Positions 48,898-59,426 of a stretch of 64,000 bases of DNA are shown one piece after another; within the stretch, counting starts at the first letter, position 1, and each line of letters opens with the position of its first letter. The stretch comes from Symbiodinium kawagutii (taxonomy: Eukaryota > Sar > Dinophyceae > Suessiales > Symbiodiniaceae). The position numbers and the translations under genes are program-made. Below the pieces are notes generated by a model. It made no database searches and had not been told where the DNA came from. It saw nothing but the letters and a program-made list of their open reading frames with translations. The stretch is taken from the NCBI GenBank assembly GCA_009767595.1, contig VSDK01010461.1, positions 77,636-141,635 on the forward strand. The letters are read 5' to 3'.

Positions 48898-48919
48898 ATC
48901 GCTGCCATTCTGGCTCAAG
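48898..48919 (+). other. Relict dinoflagellate spliced-leader sequence, copy 1
   Basis: 17 of 22 positions agree with the known DinoSL, and 15 of the last 16 (GCCATTCTGGCTCAAG against GCCATTTTGGCTCAAG). An AGCTCAAAAAG about 11 bases on may be a second, more decayed 3' end. Confidence 0.6.
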
Positions 48920-49708
48920 CTCTCGATAGCTCAAAAAGTCTTTTCGCGCAAGATTTCGATGGTAACATGGCTGCTGTCCGCTCGCACGTTTTGTTGAACG
49001 CTTTGAAGGAGCTTCGGGCTTTCACTCCTGAGCAATTTGATGAAACACAAAAAGATCTGCAGACCGCTGCATTTCAGCAGTAGGAAGCTGAACTGAGTCG
49101 CCTCGGCCACCACATGCATCCAAATGGCAATGCTCTGTGCTGCCCAGGGGGCACGCAGGGCCAGGCCACAACACCATCAACCATGGAGCCCGTTACGCAG
49201 GTTCCATAGAAGACGGCGTTGTGGCCACGCCGCGTGCGTTGGCAGCAGAGGAAAAGGATGACATGCCGGCGTGAGGAGCATTTGAAAGTGGCATGGAAGC
49301 CAAGCCGTGAGTTACGTGTGGTCCAAAAACGATATCCACGTGAAGCAGGGCCAGTCTTCAGAAGCAGCGTTGAAGCCAAGGATGACGGCAAATTGACCGA
49401 TATCAATGGGTGCTTGCGCAAGGACATTTACATTGTATACGTTCATTTGCAAAGGCCAATTTACAAGGCTTTGGCCCAGGATTTGCCACGAAAGCCTGGA
49501 CCGAGGCCGCATAAATTGGGTGTTTGTGCATGAACATATACAGCGCATCCGCAAACCGGAGGACTCTAGCGAGGTCAGCTGCCAAGGAACCCAAAGACGT
49601 CGCTGTCAATTGGCGGTGGCTGAGGAGACCTGCGAGCTGCCAGTCGTTCCTGAGGACGCCTCGGCGCTCCCCGGTGGTTGCTGACGAGAACGAGAAGTCA
49701 AAAAATAT

Positions 49709-49833
49709 CGCAACTTTGGACCTGTGGTGTTCTTGTCTCGCGCATAGCGGGGGCCCCTTCGAACGGCAAACTGGTGCCCGAGAAGGGGCTTGAGCGATGC
49801 GCGAGACAACAACACCACAGTTCAAAAATTGCG
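49709..49833. repeat. Imperfect 51-bp foldback inside copy 1
   Basis: 49709-49759 pairs with 49783-49833 (CGCAA...GTGGTGTT...TCTCGCGCAT...CCCCTT) with a handful of mismatches and a 23-base loop. Copy 2 of the repeat keeps mainly the right arm. Confidence 0.8.
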
Positions 49834-50169
49834 AGCTGGAGACCGGGTCAAAGTAACCCATCGCGGTGGCAGTGATTTCTGAAGACTTGAGAACGGAAGC
49901 GCCTTCATTTTCATCGAGTCTCGCAACGGTGCCCGTTGCGCGATTCGACGAAGAAAGAGCGAGTCCAAAAATTTGCTGAATGGCGCTGGGAAAAAAGATG
50001 AAAAAAGAGCATGGACCGGACAATCGCCAGTTCAAATCTGGAAGATGTGCGGAGTCCTAGGAAGACACGCAGCCGGCTGGTCCTTGATTGGAAGCCCCTG
50101 TTGGGCTTGATCGTCCGTGGTTTTGACATCACTGGTCCCCCATGCCCCAGGGATCGGATCTGGGATTTG

Positions 50170-50770
50170 GACGAGAATTCAGCCATCATTAAACTATCGT
50201 TATCCATTTTCAACCATCATCAATTACGAAATGGTTAACCATCATTAATTCACCATGATTACAGTGACCATCATGAAGGTTAATCATTCAATGGTTAATC
50301 ATGATGGTTAAACTAATTCAGCCATCAGTAACCATCTTTAACCATCATTCACATTATTTGAAACCATCATGAACCATTTGTAGCCACCATTAATTATGAT
50401 TAACCATCATGAACCTTTTTTAATTATCACCCACCATCATGAACCCATTATTATCCATCATTATTCAACATGACTATTGGGCCATCATTGAATTATCATT
50501 AGCCATCTTGATGAGCCATATTTCACTATCATGTCCATGATGGAGCATTAGTAGACATCAAGAACCATCGCATCAGCTTGTCAAACATCATCTTTTAACA
50601 TCAGTAGCAAGCCATCGTGAAATTATCAGGAGCCACAATTATGAACTGTTTTTAAATTTAGTTGTTAAGCCATCATTAACCATCATTAGCTATTATTATC
50701 CATCATTATTCAACATAATTATTAAGCCATCATGATCCAATCATGATCCACTCATGATCCATTCCCAAGA
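50170..50770. repeat. AACCATCATTAACCATCATGA degenerate minisatellite
   Basis: Same motif family as in other introns but on the opposite strand. No exon is supported. Confidence 0.8.
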
Positions 50771-50818
50771 CTCTGCGATTTTCGTTGGGCGCCAGCCCTA
50801 GCGGCTCTGCGCTCCTAG

Positions 50819-50885
50819 GTTGGACTACAACGGAATCTCGTCGGGTGGCGCCGCACGCCTGGCTCAGGCCGCCTGCCCAGGGGGG
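50819..50885 (+). CDS. Leucine-rich-repeat exon
   Basis: TCCTAG acceptor. Reads LDYNGISSGGAARLAQAACP, the LxxNxIxxxGAxxLAxAL pattern of RNI/NLRC-type LRRs. Just upstream, CDFRWAPALAALRS in another frame looks like the end of the previous repeat, so a frameshift or a misread boundary is possible. Confidence 0.6.
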
Positions 50886-51693
50886 TGCCGATGAATGCTT
50901 GACCAATCGGGGTCATTGATATTCATTCATCATGATGGATTCTATACAGATAAATATATTGTATTTATATATATATAGAATATAAACATATAAATAAATA
51001 AATATATATATATATATATGCATATATATATAAATACATATATACATATATACACTGATATGTGATGATACTGTCAATAATGACAGACTAGATATGATTA
51101 TGTTGTCATTGACGTTCATTGATGCTCTATTTTTGGTTGAGATTGGTTGAATGATGACATTTGCTAGTATTGAGTATTGAGCATGTTATGCGCGCGAATC
51201 TTCAGGACCGTTCCACGATAGGGAAAGCTGGGTAAGCCATCCAAGCAAGGGAGGCAGACTCTGAAATGGTGGAAGTTAAAATCTGACTCGACAATCCCTA
51301 CCCTCTGGTAAACTGACTTGGAAGTGCCGAGTCCACCATTTACAGTTCAACAACGATAGTTCTGTTGAAAGCGCCATTTTTAAAACTTTGACTTCAATAA
51401 CTGGGTACAATATAACTCAGGAATATTCAGTATAACTGTTATGACGGAAATACTCAGTAATACTCGGTAATAACCATCACTATCCTTAGTTGTGAAAAAG
51501 AGGGTAGCTTTAAAGCAGAAATGGGAAGCCAAGGGTGAGGCCCCAAGGCCCAAGACGTGTGTTTTCAAGCGCAAGTCCCAGTTCACCGGGTGGTTCTCTT
51601 CGTTGTAGGGGTCAGGGGCCTAGGCATAGAAATTAAGATGGCGCGATACATAGCATGGTATCAAATAGATTCAAGTAGCAGTGACATAGCATG

Positions 51694-51790
51694 ACATGAT
51701 ACATACATACATACATACATACATACATACATACATACATACATACATACATACATACATACATACATACATACATACATACATACATAA
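51694..51790. repeat. (ACAT)n microsatellite
   Basis: About 24 tandem ACAT units, followed by short CA and TA runs. Confidence 0.95.
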
Positions 51791-51863
51791 TCACACACAC
51801 ACATATATATATATATATATGCAGATACACATACATGCGCGCTATATGGCTTGAAATCTTCAG

Positions 51864-51924
51864 ACCTGCACTGCAGGCGCTGACACTGAATTCCACCCTG
51901 ACACACCTCTATTTGCGCCTTGGC
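51864..51924 (+). CDS. Leucine-rich-repeat exon
   Basis: CTTCAG acceptor, GT at 51925. Reads PALQALTLNSTLTHLYLRLG, matching the ALxxNSTLTxLxL pattern of RNI/NLRC-type LRRs. It directly precedes copy 2 of the retrogene-like repeat. Confidence 0.6.
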
Positions 51925-52032
51925 GTCAAAACATCGCCAGGGCCGCCGTTGGCAAGACGGGCCATGCCAGTTATGTCTAGGGGCTTACGCCAGCGGGCCA
52001 GCAGGCCAAGAAGGGTCAGCGCGGTGGATAAT

Positions 52033-53249
52033 CACTGCGCAAGAGCAGAACCTACTGTTCGTACGCGTTGCGATTCCAGCGTAAAACAACGCAGATTTTT
52101 CTTTCGTGTGCCCAGTGCGATGCTATGCGATAGTTTTACATGCCTGCAAACAGTTGCGGACCCACAGCATGAAGATGTTGGGACGTACTTTGACACACGA
52201 CTCGCAGCTGGCTGCTAGCTGGTGGTAACCATTAAAGAATGGCAGATCGTGATTAATGACTGGACATCCTCAGTTTGTTTCCACCATTGAACAGGTATCG
52301 CCGTCATTTTGGCTCAAGCTTTCATTGGCTCAAAAAGTCCTTTCGCGCAAGATTTCGATGGTAACATGGCTGCTGTCCGCTCCCACGTTTTGTTCAACGC
52401 TTTGAAGGAGCTTCAGGCTTTTGCGCCTGAGCGATTTGATGAAAACGAAAAAATCTGCGGACTCACGGCTGCATTTCAGCAGTACTCGTAGCAAGCTGAA
52501 CTGAGTCCCCTAGGTGCCAAATGCATCCGAATGGCAATGCTCTGTGCTGCCCAGGGGAAACGCAGGGCCAGGCCACAACACCATGAACCATGGAGCCTGT
52601 GACGCAGGTTCCATAGTAGACAGCGTTGTGGCCACGCCACGTGCGTTGGCAGCAGAGGAAAAGGATGATTTCCCGCGTGAGGAGCATTTGAAAGTGGCAT
52701 GGAGCCAAGCCGTGAGTTACGTGTGGTCCCAAAACGATATCCACGTGAAGCAGGGCCAGTCTTCAGAAGCAGCGTTGAAGCCAAGGGCAAGAATATTTAT
52801 ATTGTATACGTTCATCTGCAAAGGCCAATTTACAAGGCTTTGGCCCAGGATTCGCCGCCGAAATCTGGGCCGATCACATGTAAATCGAATTTTTTGCGCA
52901 TGAACATATACAGCGCATCCGCAAACCGGAGGACGCTAGCGAGACGTCAGCTGCCAAGGAAGTCAAAGATGTCAGTGTCAGTTGACGCAAGGCGGTGGCT
53001 GAGAAGACCTGCGAGCCGCCAGTCGTTCCTGAGCACGCCTCGGCGCTCCCCGGTGGCTGCCCAGGACAATGAGATGGAGAAGCCAAAGCGTCCCAATTTT
53101 TGGCCCAATAAGGGGCTGGAGCTACGCGCGAGGCAGCAACGCCACGGATCAAAAATTGCGAGCTGGAGACCAGGCCAAAGTAACAAACACATTGGATCCG
53201 CGGCCGGTGCAAGAATGGAGGCGGCTTCATTTTCATCGAGTCTCACCAC
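52033..53249 (+). pseudogene. Decayed retrogene-like repeat, copy 2
   Basis: About 1.22 kb, collinear with copy 1 from CACTGCGCAAGAGCAG to TTCATTTTCATCGAGTCTC. Frame pieces: MAAVRSHVLFNALKELQAF, VVATPRALAAEEKDDFPREE, HLKVAWSQAVSYVWSQNDIH, YIVYVHLQRPIYKALAQD. Several stops and frame changes. Together the two copies outline an ancestral protein rich in charged residues, family unknown. Confidence 0.7.
52297..52318 (+). other. Relict dinoflagellate spliced-leader sequence, copy 2
   Basis: 17 of 22 positions agree with DinoSL. The last 14 (CATTTTGGCTCAAG) are exact. A second partial match (CATTGGCTCAAAAAG) follows at 52322-52336, so the segment looks like two leaders in tandem. An ATG lies about 47 bases after the first. 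Confidence 0.65.
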
Positions 53250-53534
53250 GCTTTCACACTTTTCGAAACCCACGAAGCATCAGCAGGATCAAAGAGCGGG
53301 TGCAAGAATTCGTACAGTGTGTTCACAAGAATTTTTCAATATTCAAGTCTTTTTATTGTTGGTACACAGCAGCTTTGATGACACATGATGACACTCACAT
53401 GTTGTTGGTTGCATCATTCTCGAGAGAATTCACCTTCCATGAGACCCAGCCATTGTGACCCAACACTTGGAAGCACACAGGCGCAGAGTCACACATGTCT
53501 ATATACAAGTATAATACTTACGTGCGTGCATACA

Positions 53535-53620
53535 TACATTTATATATATATATATATCTATATATATATATATATATATATTTAAATAGATAAATAACAA
53601 TAAATCAATAAACAAATAAA

Positions 53621-53673
<53 letters not shown>

Positions 53674-53725
53674 ATAGATAAATAAAAAAATAAATATATA
53701 GCTATATATATATATATATATACGT
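53535..53725. repeat. (TA)n and (AAAT)n microsatellites
   Basis: TA run, then about 20 AAAT units with ATA variants, then a second TA run. Confidence 0.95.
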
Positions 53726-54589
53726 GCATAGAAACATATGCTTGACCCACGCGCAGAAAATGGGTAGACTTCAGGTGCAACAATTTTATTGACGATGAAG
53801 GAGCCATCCATTTGGCTTCGGCGCTGGAAAGTGGATGCGCCTCGGTGGTTGAGTCGGACGTTGGGGTCAAAACTGCATACCTCGCACCTGCATCCACCAT
53901 CCAAACACTTTCTGCAAATCCTGGGTGATCTTTATGATATACATGGTATTCATACTATGAAACTCTGCAAAGCAGATCAAATCGTGTGAAGCGTAAGGGA
54001 TGTCAATGTTGAGTGCAGCATAACACCTTCGACGCTCATGGTGGTGTGGGTGGGCCCCCATTCTCCAGGCAGGGCTCACCAGTGCAGGGTGGGGTTGCAG
54101 GGTCTACGGGTCCCACAGGGCCCAAAGGGGTTTCAACGCCGAAAAAAGCATGCAAATCATGGAGTTTTGGTACGGATGCTAACGGTGGTTAAATATTGAC
54201 TATTAGTCAACCATTATTTGTCACCCGTTAGTTATGTACTCGGTAGCTATTACGCGGATTAATTAATGGTTAGCGCTAGACTATAATGATTACTATCTAT
54301 TAGGATGATTAACTCATGGTTAGTACCATTATGATTACTCTAGCTACTATGATGCTTAACTCATGATGATGATGATGATGATGAACTATTGTGATTATCT
54401 TTAGGCGAAGATTCATCAACTATTATGATGTTGGTACTATGATGATTTACTATTCTGTTAAGTACTCAGTAACATTTTTTTGAACTTATGGTTCACTAAT
54501 GGTTAAAAACTGATGATGCTTAGCCATAAACAGTTCCGGGCGCTGAGAATGGCGAACGGTTCCTGGCGCAAGGAGCCATGCACCTTGAG
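53726..54589. other. No convincing exon; ATG/TGA-rich minisatellite
   Basis: 53789-53990 is open in more than one frame without splice support. From 54180 on the ATGGTTAACTATGATG motif family fills the sequence, with GAT repeats at 54366-54385. Confidence 0.4.
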
Positions 54590-56619
54590 GCGCCTTGAAC
54601 CAGCTCTACCTGGCCGGAAATTGTATCACGAATCGTGGAGGGCAAGCGAAACTTGGCGAGCAGAAAGTCACGATGAACCATCAGCGTTGATAAATCGTCG
54701 TTGTTAAAACATGAGGAGTTAACCATTAGATTATAGTTAAAGTTAACCACGAGATTATAGTTCATTTTTATTGAAACATAGTAAAACTATTAGCATGGAT
54801 TAGCTATGAAAATGATTGACAACTGACCACGAATAGTAAGTTGATCATGGTAGAAACTACTAGGTACCATCAACTATTAATTACCAATCATTATCAGCTA
54901 CTTTTTTGAACATTATTAGTCGACAATCGCAGCATCCATTGTTTTTTGAACATTTAAATCTTTTGGGCACAATGGAGTTGTCACGCGTTGGCCACTCCAA
55001 TTTCATGCAGCGTAAAATTCCAATTTTGATTCACGACAGCTGTTGCCAGTCCGCCTGAGGATTCTGGCAGCCCTCAAGAAGTCTGGTGCAGTTGTGGACA
55101 TTGACCTGTCGTTCCAGAGCGTTCCTGAATGCATCCGAGAAATCAGGTGCGATCAGTACCAAGGCATCCTAGCAGAACCCCTAAATAACCAAGGCATCGA
55201 GGTGAGACAAGAGTGGAAGGTGAGGTGATGTGAGGGATATCACGTGTGGAAGGCTCGATACAAAGATAGCGCCTACTCAGGGGCCTTGGAAGATTTCGGA
55301 AGCTTAGCCACTGCCACTGGCGCCTCAAGCGCTGCCAGGGCAGTCTTGCGTGCCAATGCGCAGGCAGGCAGTTGCTGAGGAAATTCTCTGCTGGGACGAG
55401 GGAAATCTGAGGGATGTAACAATAGAAATGCTGATTTGAAGTTGCCATCATGGTTCAGCCTGGCTTGGTATAAGCCAGGTGCTGGATTTGTGGCATGAAA
55501 CAAGAGCGATTTAGGACATGTAGACCTTGGAGATCCAAAGGTCAGCCAGTCTTTCAAGTGACCGTGCCATGGCCAGGCAGCAAGCAGACCAGAAACTGCT
55601 TAGGCCGTGGAAAGACCTCAGGTGAGATAGGGAGAGTGGGGAGAAGAGCTGATCTCCCCGGTCATCCAACAATCGGGCTGCTGCCGTCCAAGGAGGTGTG
55701 ATGATGTTTGATGATTATCATTTTACCAATGATTACGTTGTTCTACCGCATACAGGTACATATATATGTATATGTATATATGTATATGTATATGTACATA
55801 TGTATATTATTACATACGGTATACTGATCATACATGTAGGATTTTTCCGATGACTCTTCTGACCGCCCTTGGATGCCCTGGGTCAGGTCCGTCGATGCTT
55901 GACCGTGTGTCAGCATTAGACCTACGACGAAGTGGAGTTGCTCATGGAGATGACGCGGATCTGAATCCACAGCTTGAAGGTCTTGAGCCATGGTTGACAA
56001 ACCATGGTTGGTGATGGTTAATAATGATTGACCCTGAATGATGGTTGATGGACATCCTTAAAAAGTGATCAATGGATATGACTTGCTGTCGACTGAAAGG
56101 AGATCCCGCATAATAGGACCTTTACTACAGTACCTGAATTTGGATGACGTGTGTCAGTGTTGCTCCTGCCATTTTGTATTCATCTCACAGTTTTGATTGA
56201 CAATTGCAGCAATTGCACGTGGAAGCTCCACTCCTGCCCTTGTGGCAACGTAGTTAGGCGTAGCTAGGATCCACGGCATGCCATCGGCGCCTGGGATTCC
56301 TTCATCCTGTATTCCACCGACGGCCTCAGCGTGCACCACGTGCACACGTGCGCTATCTGCAGCTCCAGGTACCACGTGGTGCCACCATGGCTTCAAAAAA
56401 AGAGGGTGTTTTTTCAAGAGATCTGTGGCAGAGTCGGTGGAGTGCTTCGGGCCGAGGCTGCCTTTTTTCCGCTGTCACCTTGCCATTTTTGACCCATTTT
56501 GCTTCGCCGCTATTCTTCAAGCGGTGGCATCTGCTGTATGCTCTTTGGTGTCGATTGGGCGCCCGAGCCACAAAAAAGATCTCACTGCTGTGCTGCGCAT
56601 CAATTTCGTAAAGACTTGA
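54590..56619 (+). CDS. 3' part of a leucine-rich-repeat gene
   Basis: Exons in phase: 54590-54666 (ALNQLYLAGNCITNRGGQAK, an LRR), 55040-55146 (PVRLRILAALKKSGAVVDID then LSFQSVPECIREI), 55559-55621 (DRAMARQQADQKLLRPWKDL, GTGAGA donor). Then 55887-55979 (MLDRVSALDLRRSGVAHGDD), 56268-56368 (HAIGAWDSFILYSTDGLSVH then HVHTCAICSS) and 56421-56619 (AESVECFGPRLPFFRCHLAI to SIGRPSHKKDLTAVLRINFV, stop TGA). The 55621 to 55887 join is out of phase, so an exon may be missing or two genes may be merged. LRR exons at 50819 and 51864 may be upstream parts of the same gene. Confidence 0.5.
56369..56420 (+). other. Very short intron (52 bases)
   Basis: GTACCACG... to TTTTTTCAAGAG. It joins two well-supported exons in phase 2 with a strong pyrimidine tract, among introns that are usually 300 to 2,500 bases. 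Confidence 0.5.
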
Positions 56620-57099
56620 ATCAAACAGATCCCTCCCATGTCTCAAATATGTTTGCTTCACCAATCATATGGGCCAGTCTTTCTTTCAGCCGGCCTTTGC
56701 TTGTTATCCGCGATTCACCACTGAAATACTTCTTGTTTTTCGGTTTGTGATATCCCCTCAAGGTCCTTGGTATACAACAATATTCCTGACATTTTTGGCT
56801 GTATGTCATATCCACGATGATTTGTCAGTTCGGTGTATTTCTATCTCTGTTATTTTTGGTTGTCGCCATCTTCTTGTTGTTGTTGTTCTTCTTCTTCTTT
56901 TCGTTGTCGTTATCGTTGTCTTAGTATTCTGGAGTTATTATCGCCTGTATGGGTAAAGATGGTATGATTGCCTATCCTCTTAGCAATTTACTTTTATTAA
57001 ACTTTGGGGAATGAGTATGAATGAATAGTTGCCGCATGTCCTTACTTCTATCATACAGTATGATTCTTAGTATAAGGAACATGTATATATATATATATA

Positions 57100-57214
57100 T
57101 GGGTGTTTCTCAAAGTAGGGAACCCCAAAAATGGTTGGTTTATTGCAATAAATTTTGACAAATGGCTCGCAAAATGGATGATTTGGGGGGTCCCCTATTT
57201 TGAGAAACCACCAT
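57100..57214. mobile_element. MITE-like inverted-repeat element, copy 6 (reverse)
   Basis: GGGTGTTTCTCAAAGTAGGG at the left, TTTTGAGAAACCACCATAT at the right, with AAAATGGTTGGTTTATT and GATGATTTGGGG inside. It sits in a (TA)n-rich block (57080-57350), consistent with TA insertion preference. Confidence 0.88.
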
Positions 57215-57273
57215 ATGTATATATATTTATATATGTATGTAAATACATATATATATATATATCCACCATATAC

Positions 57274-57345
<72 letters not shown>

Positions 57346-57355
57346 TAAATATATA
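57215..57355. repeat. (TA)n / TATACA microsatellite
   Basis: Alternating TATATA and CATATA over about 140 bases. Confidence 0.9.
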
Positions 57356-57391
57356 TGTTTCTTATACTCTTGGCAAAATGGTTGCTGTTCT

Positions 57392-57509
57392 GGAGTACCC
57401 ACCCCTCGCGGCACGTCTCCGCGGCTCTTCCCGGCTCCGTGGCTCTTTTCCAGCGCATCAACTTGTCGCAGGCAAGGAGCTTAGAGGGATCACCGTGGGA
57501 ACTGGGTGA
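57392..57509 (+). CDS. Exon candidate, unrecognised
   Basis: Third-position G/C about 74 percent in the frame reading [20 protein letters not shown] then [16 protein letters not shown], ending before GTGACC. A second frame starting with ATG at 57379 is also open. Confidence 0.4.
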
Positions 57510-57558
57510 CCATGGTCCATGGATGTCCATGGTTGATGAACCATCAGTGGTAGATCCT

Positions 57559-57870
57559 TCAATCATGGTTCATGAAAATGATCAATGATGGTAAATACTT
57601 CAATGATGGTTCATCAGTGGTAGATCCTTCAATCATCAGTACTGTCAATGACGGTTGATGGTGGTCACGCGCTTCCCAGGTCTCCATGTTTAAAGTCTGG
57701 ACCACCTCCTTGGCAGAGTAGAACACAGCTAAAGCAGAAGAGCACAGTTGAGAAAATGGCAACCCCATGTTCCTCTGTCCAGCTCTCATCCCCAGCGTAC
57801 GCAACAAAACCCCAGCGATCAAAGACCCAACAGACTCCAACAAGAGATCTGTGCAGATGCGATGCTTCAT
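57559..57870 (-). CDS. Minus-strand open island, uncertain
   Basis: Reads MKHRICTDLLLESVGSLIAG, VLLRTLGMRAGQRNMG and LCSSALAVFYSAKEVVQTLN with better third-position G/C (about 60 percent) than the + strand frame over the same bases (MATPCSSVQLSSPAYATKPQ). It would be one of very few antisense exons here. Confidence 0.3.
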   Translation of the reverse strand: MKHRICTDLLLESVGSLIAGVLLRTLGMRAGQRNMGLPFSQLCSSALAVFYSAKEVVQTLNMETWEARDHHQPSLTVLMIEGSTTDEPSLKYLPSLIIFMNHD

Positions 57871-58708
57871 GCGGCGCTTGCTATTACCCTACAGAATTGG
57901 AGGTGTTCAGGGATCCAGTAGCCTCCACACGTTGCTTCCCCAAACTAGGTTGCCGCTCTTGATTGTTTGTAGGTGTCCTAGTTTCTCACAAGGCAAACGG
58001 CACATGCTTGTCCGCGCATGCCAAAACCATGGCAGATAAGCGATACAAACGGCAGGCTTGCGAATTAATCATGGCTGATCTTGTTTGAAGATGCTTTGGT
58101 GATGGTTGATTGTGTTTGAAGCACCCTGACGCAGTCTGACATCACCCAGTTGCAAGGGTTTTGTTTTGACGAGTGAAGCTGGACCCTCACAAGACATACC
58201 TCCCAAGCAAGACGTCCCAAAACAGTGCTCAGTGCTCGTTCAATTAAAGACTTCTGCGTACCTACGCAACACACGATTCACGACACAAACCTGCGGTACC
58301 CTTGAAAATCAGGTCGGGATACATCGATGTAGAATAGAAATTGTGCGCGCATGGAATGGGAATGTCCTTTTATGTACATAGCATGTATGTACATAGCATG
58401 TATGTGTGTATGAGCAGACAGGATGTACAACGCACCCACAGGCATATCTGCAGCTTAAAAGACATAGTACCGGCAACCGCGCACACACACGCACGTACAA
58501 ACACACACAGATATAATATATACAGTATATATACACAAATAATCGAACATCCACAGACTGATAATCACATGGGCAGTGAAACAAGACTCCTTTGAATTCA
58601 TTTACAACTTCTTAGTAGAAGTTCATTTCCAACTTGTTTCATTTGAATTCATCTGCGGTTTTTGAAACAAGTGCTTCTTTTGCAACTTCCCAAAGCTTGC
58701 TTTCCCAG

Positions 58709-58801
58709 GTTGGTCAGAGATGGCCGGAGGACCAAGTTCCAGTGCCTTTGTTTGAAGTCGTGTCTGCCCAAAGCCACACAGCTTTGATGTTTTTTGCTTA
58801 A
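58709..58801 (+). CDS. Terminal exon, unrecognised
   Basis: CTTTCCCAG acceptor with a good pyrimidine tract, stop TAA 58799-58801. Reads VGQRWPEDQVPVPLFEVVSA then QSHTALMFFA. Confidence 0.45.
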   Translation, partial: VGQRWPEDQVPVPLFEVVSAQSHTALMFFA

Positions 58802-59426
58802 GCATATATTGGTGATTAATAATGGATAATGATAACGAGGTATATTGGCCTTAATATATTAGCTTTCCTGGCCACGAGAATTTTGGAGATGTGAAGGCAT
58901 CCTCGTTTGCTTGGTGGCAGATTTTGCTAGCTGAGACGGAGTATCAGTGATAGTTAATCTCCAACAGACTCGGTATTATCATTCCCTATAATAGCAAAGT
59001 CTGAGGTTCTGTTTCGAAATAGTTCCCTTCCTCAATGGCCGCATTGGTCACCTCTACTGCTCAAGTTTGAGATTCACGCCTAGGATGTGGCTGCAGTATG
59101 CCCTAATAAGTTACAGTAAGTTTTTGAAATCATGGCGACCTGTTTCTGCAAGGGCGTTTCCTGTAGTTTGCGATATGTCAGCCTTGCAAACAAGACAAAT
59201 GTGTGGACGATGGCCCAGGCAGACATTGCGGAAGCGTGGACCGAAGCAGCAAGGTGCGGCAGCTCCTGTTCAACATGTCTATTGCGTCTCTCAAGACTGC
59301 GCTTCTCGGCTGATCAAGTGATCAATGTGTCTCCGTTGGTCCATGTTTTGTCACCAAGGAAACCGAATGGCTCCAGATCTTGGCTCAACGCCTGACCAAA
59401 AGGAAGTCCTTCTGCCGTCAGTTGCC

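Larger units (their letters stand above)
48596..49926 (+). pseudogene. Decayed retrogene-like repeat, copy 1
   Basis: About 1.33 kb, collinear with 52033-53249 at high identity. Contains a spliced-leader-like segment (48898-48919), then a frame with MAAVRSHVLLNALKELRAF and TPEQFDETQKDLQTAAFQQ, a stop, and further fragments in other frames (EEHLKVAW, YIVYVHLQRPIYKALAQD) showing frameshifts. Comparing both copies, the stops differ in place, so neither is intact. The 3' part holds a 51-bp foldback. Protein family not recognised. Confidence 0.7.

Noticed and set aside
49403..50035. 210-codon minus-strand frame
   Set aside because: Lies antisense to the retrogene-like copy 1 and its foldback; no start or splice context, and copy 2 does not keep it.
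51835..52218. 127-codon + strand frame as one gene
   Set aside because: Only the first part is LRR-like; the rest runs into the retrogene-like repeat copy 2, so the frame is a chance fusion.
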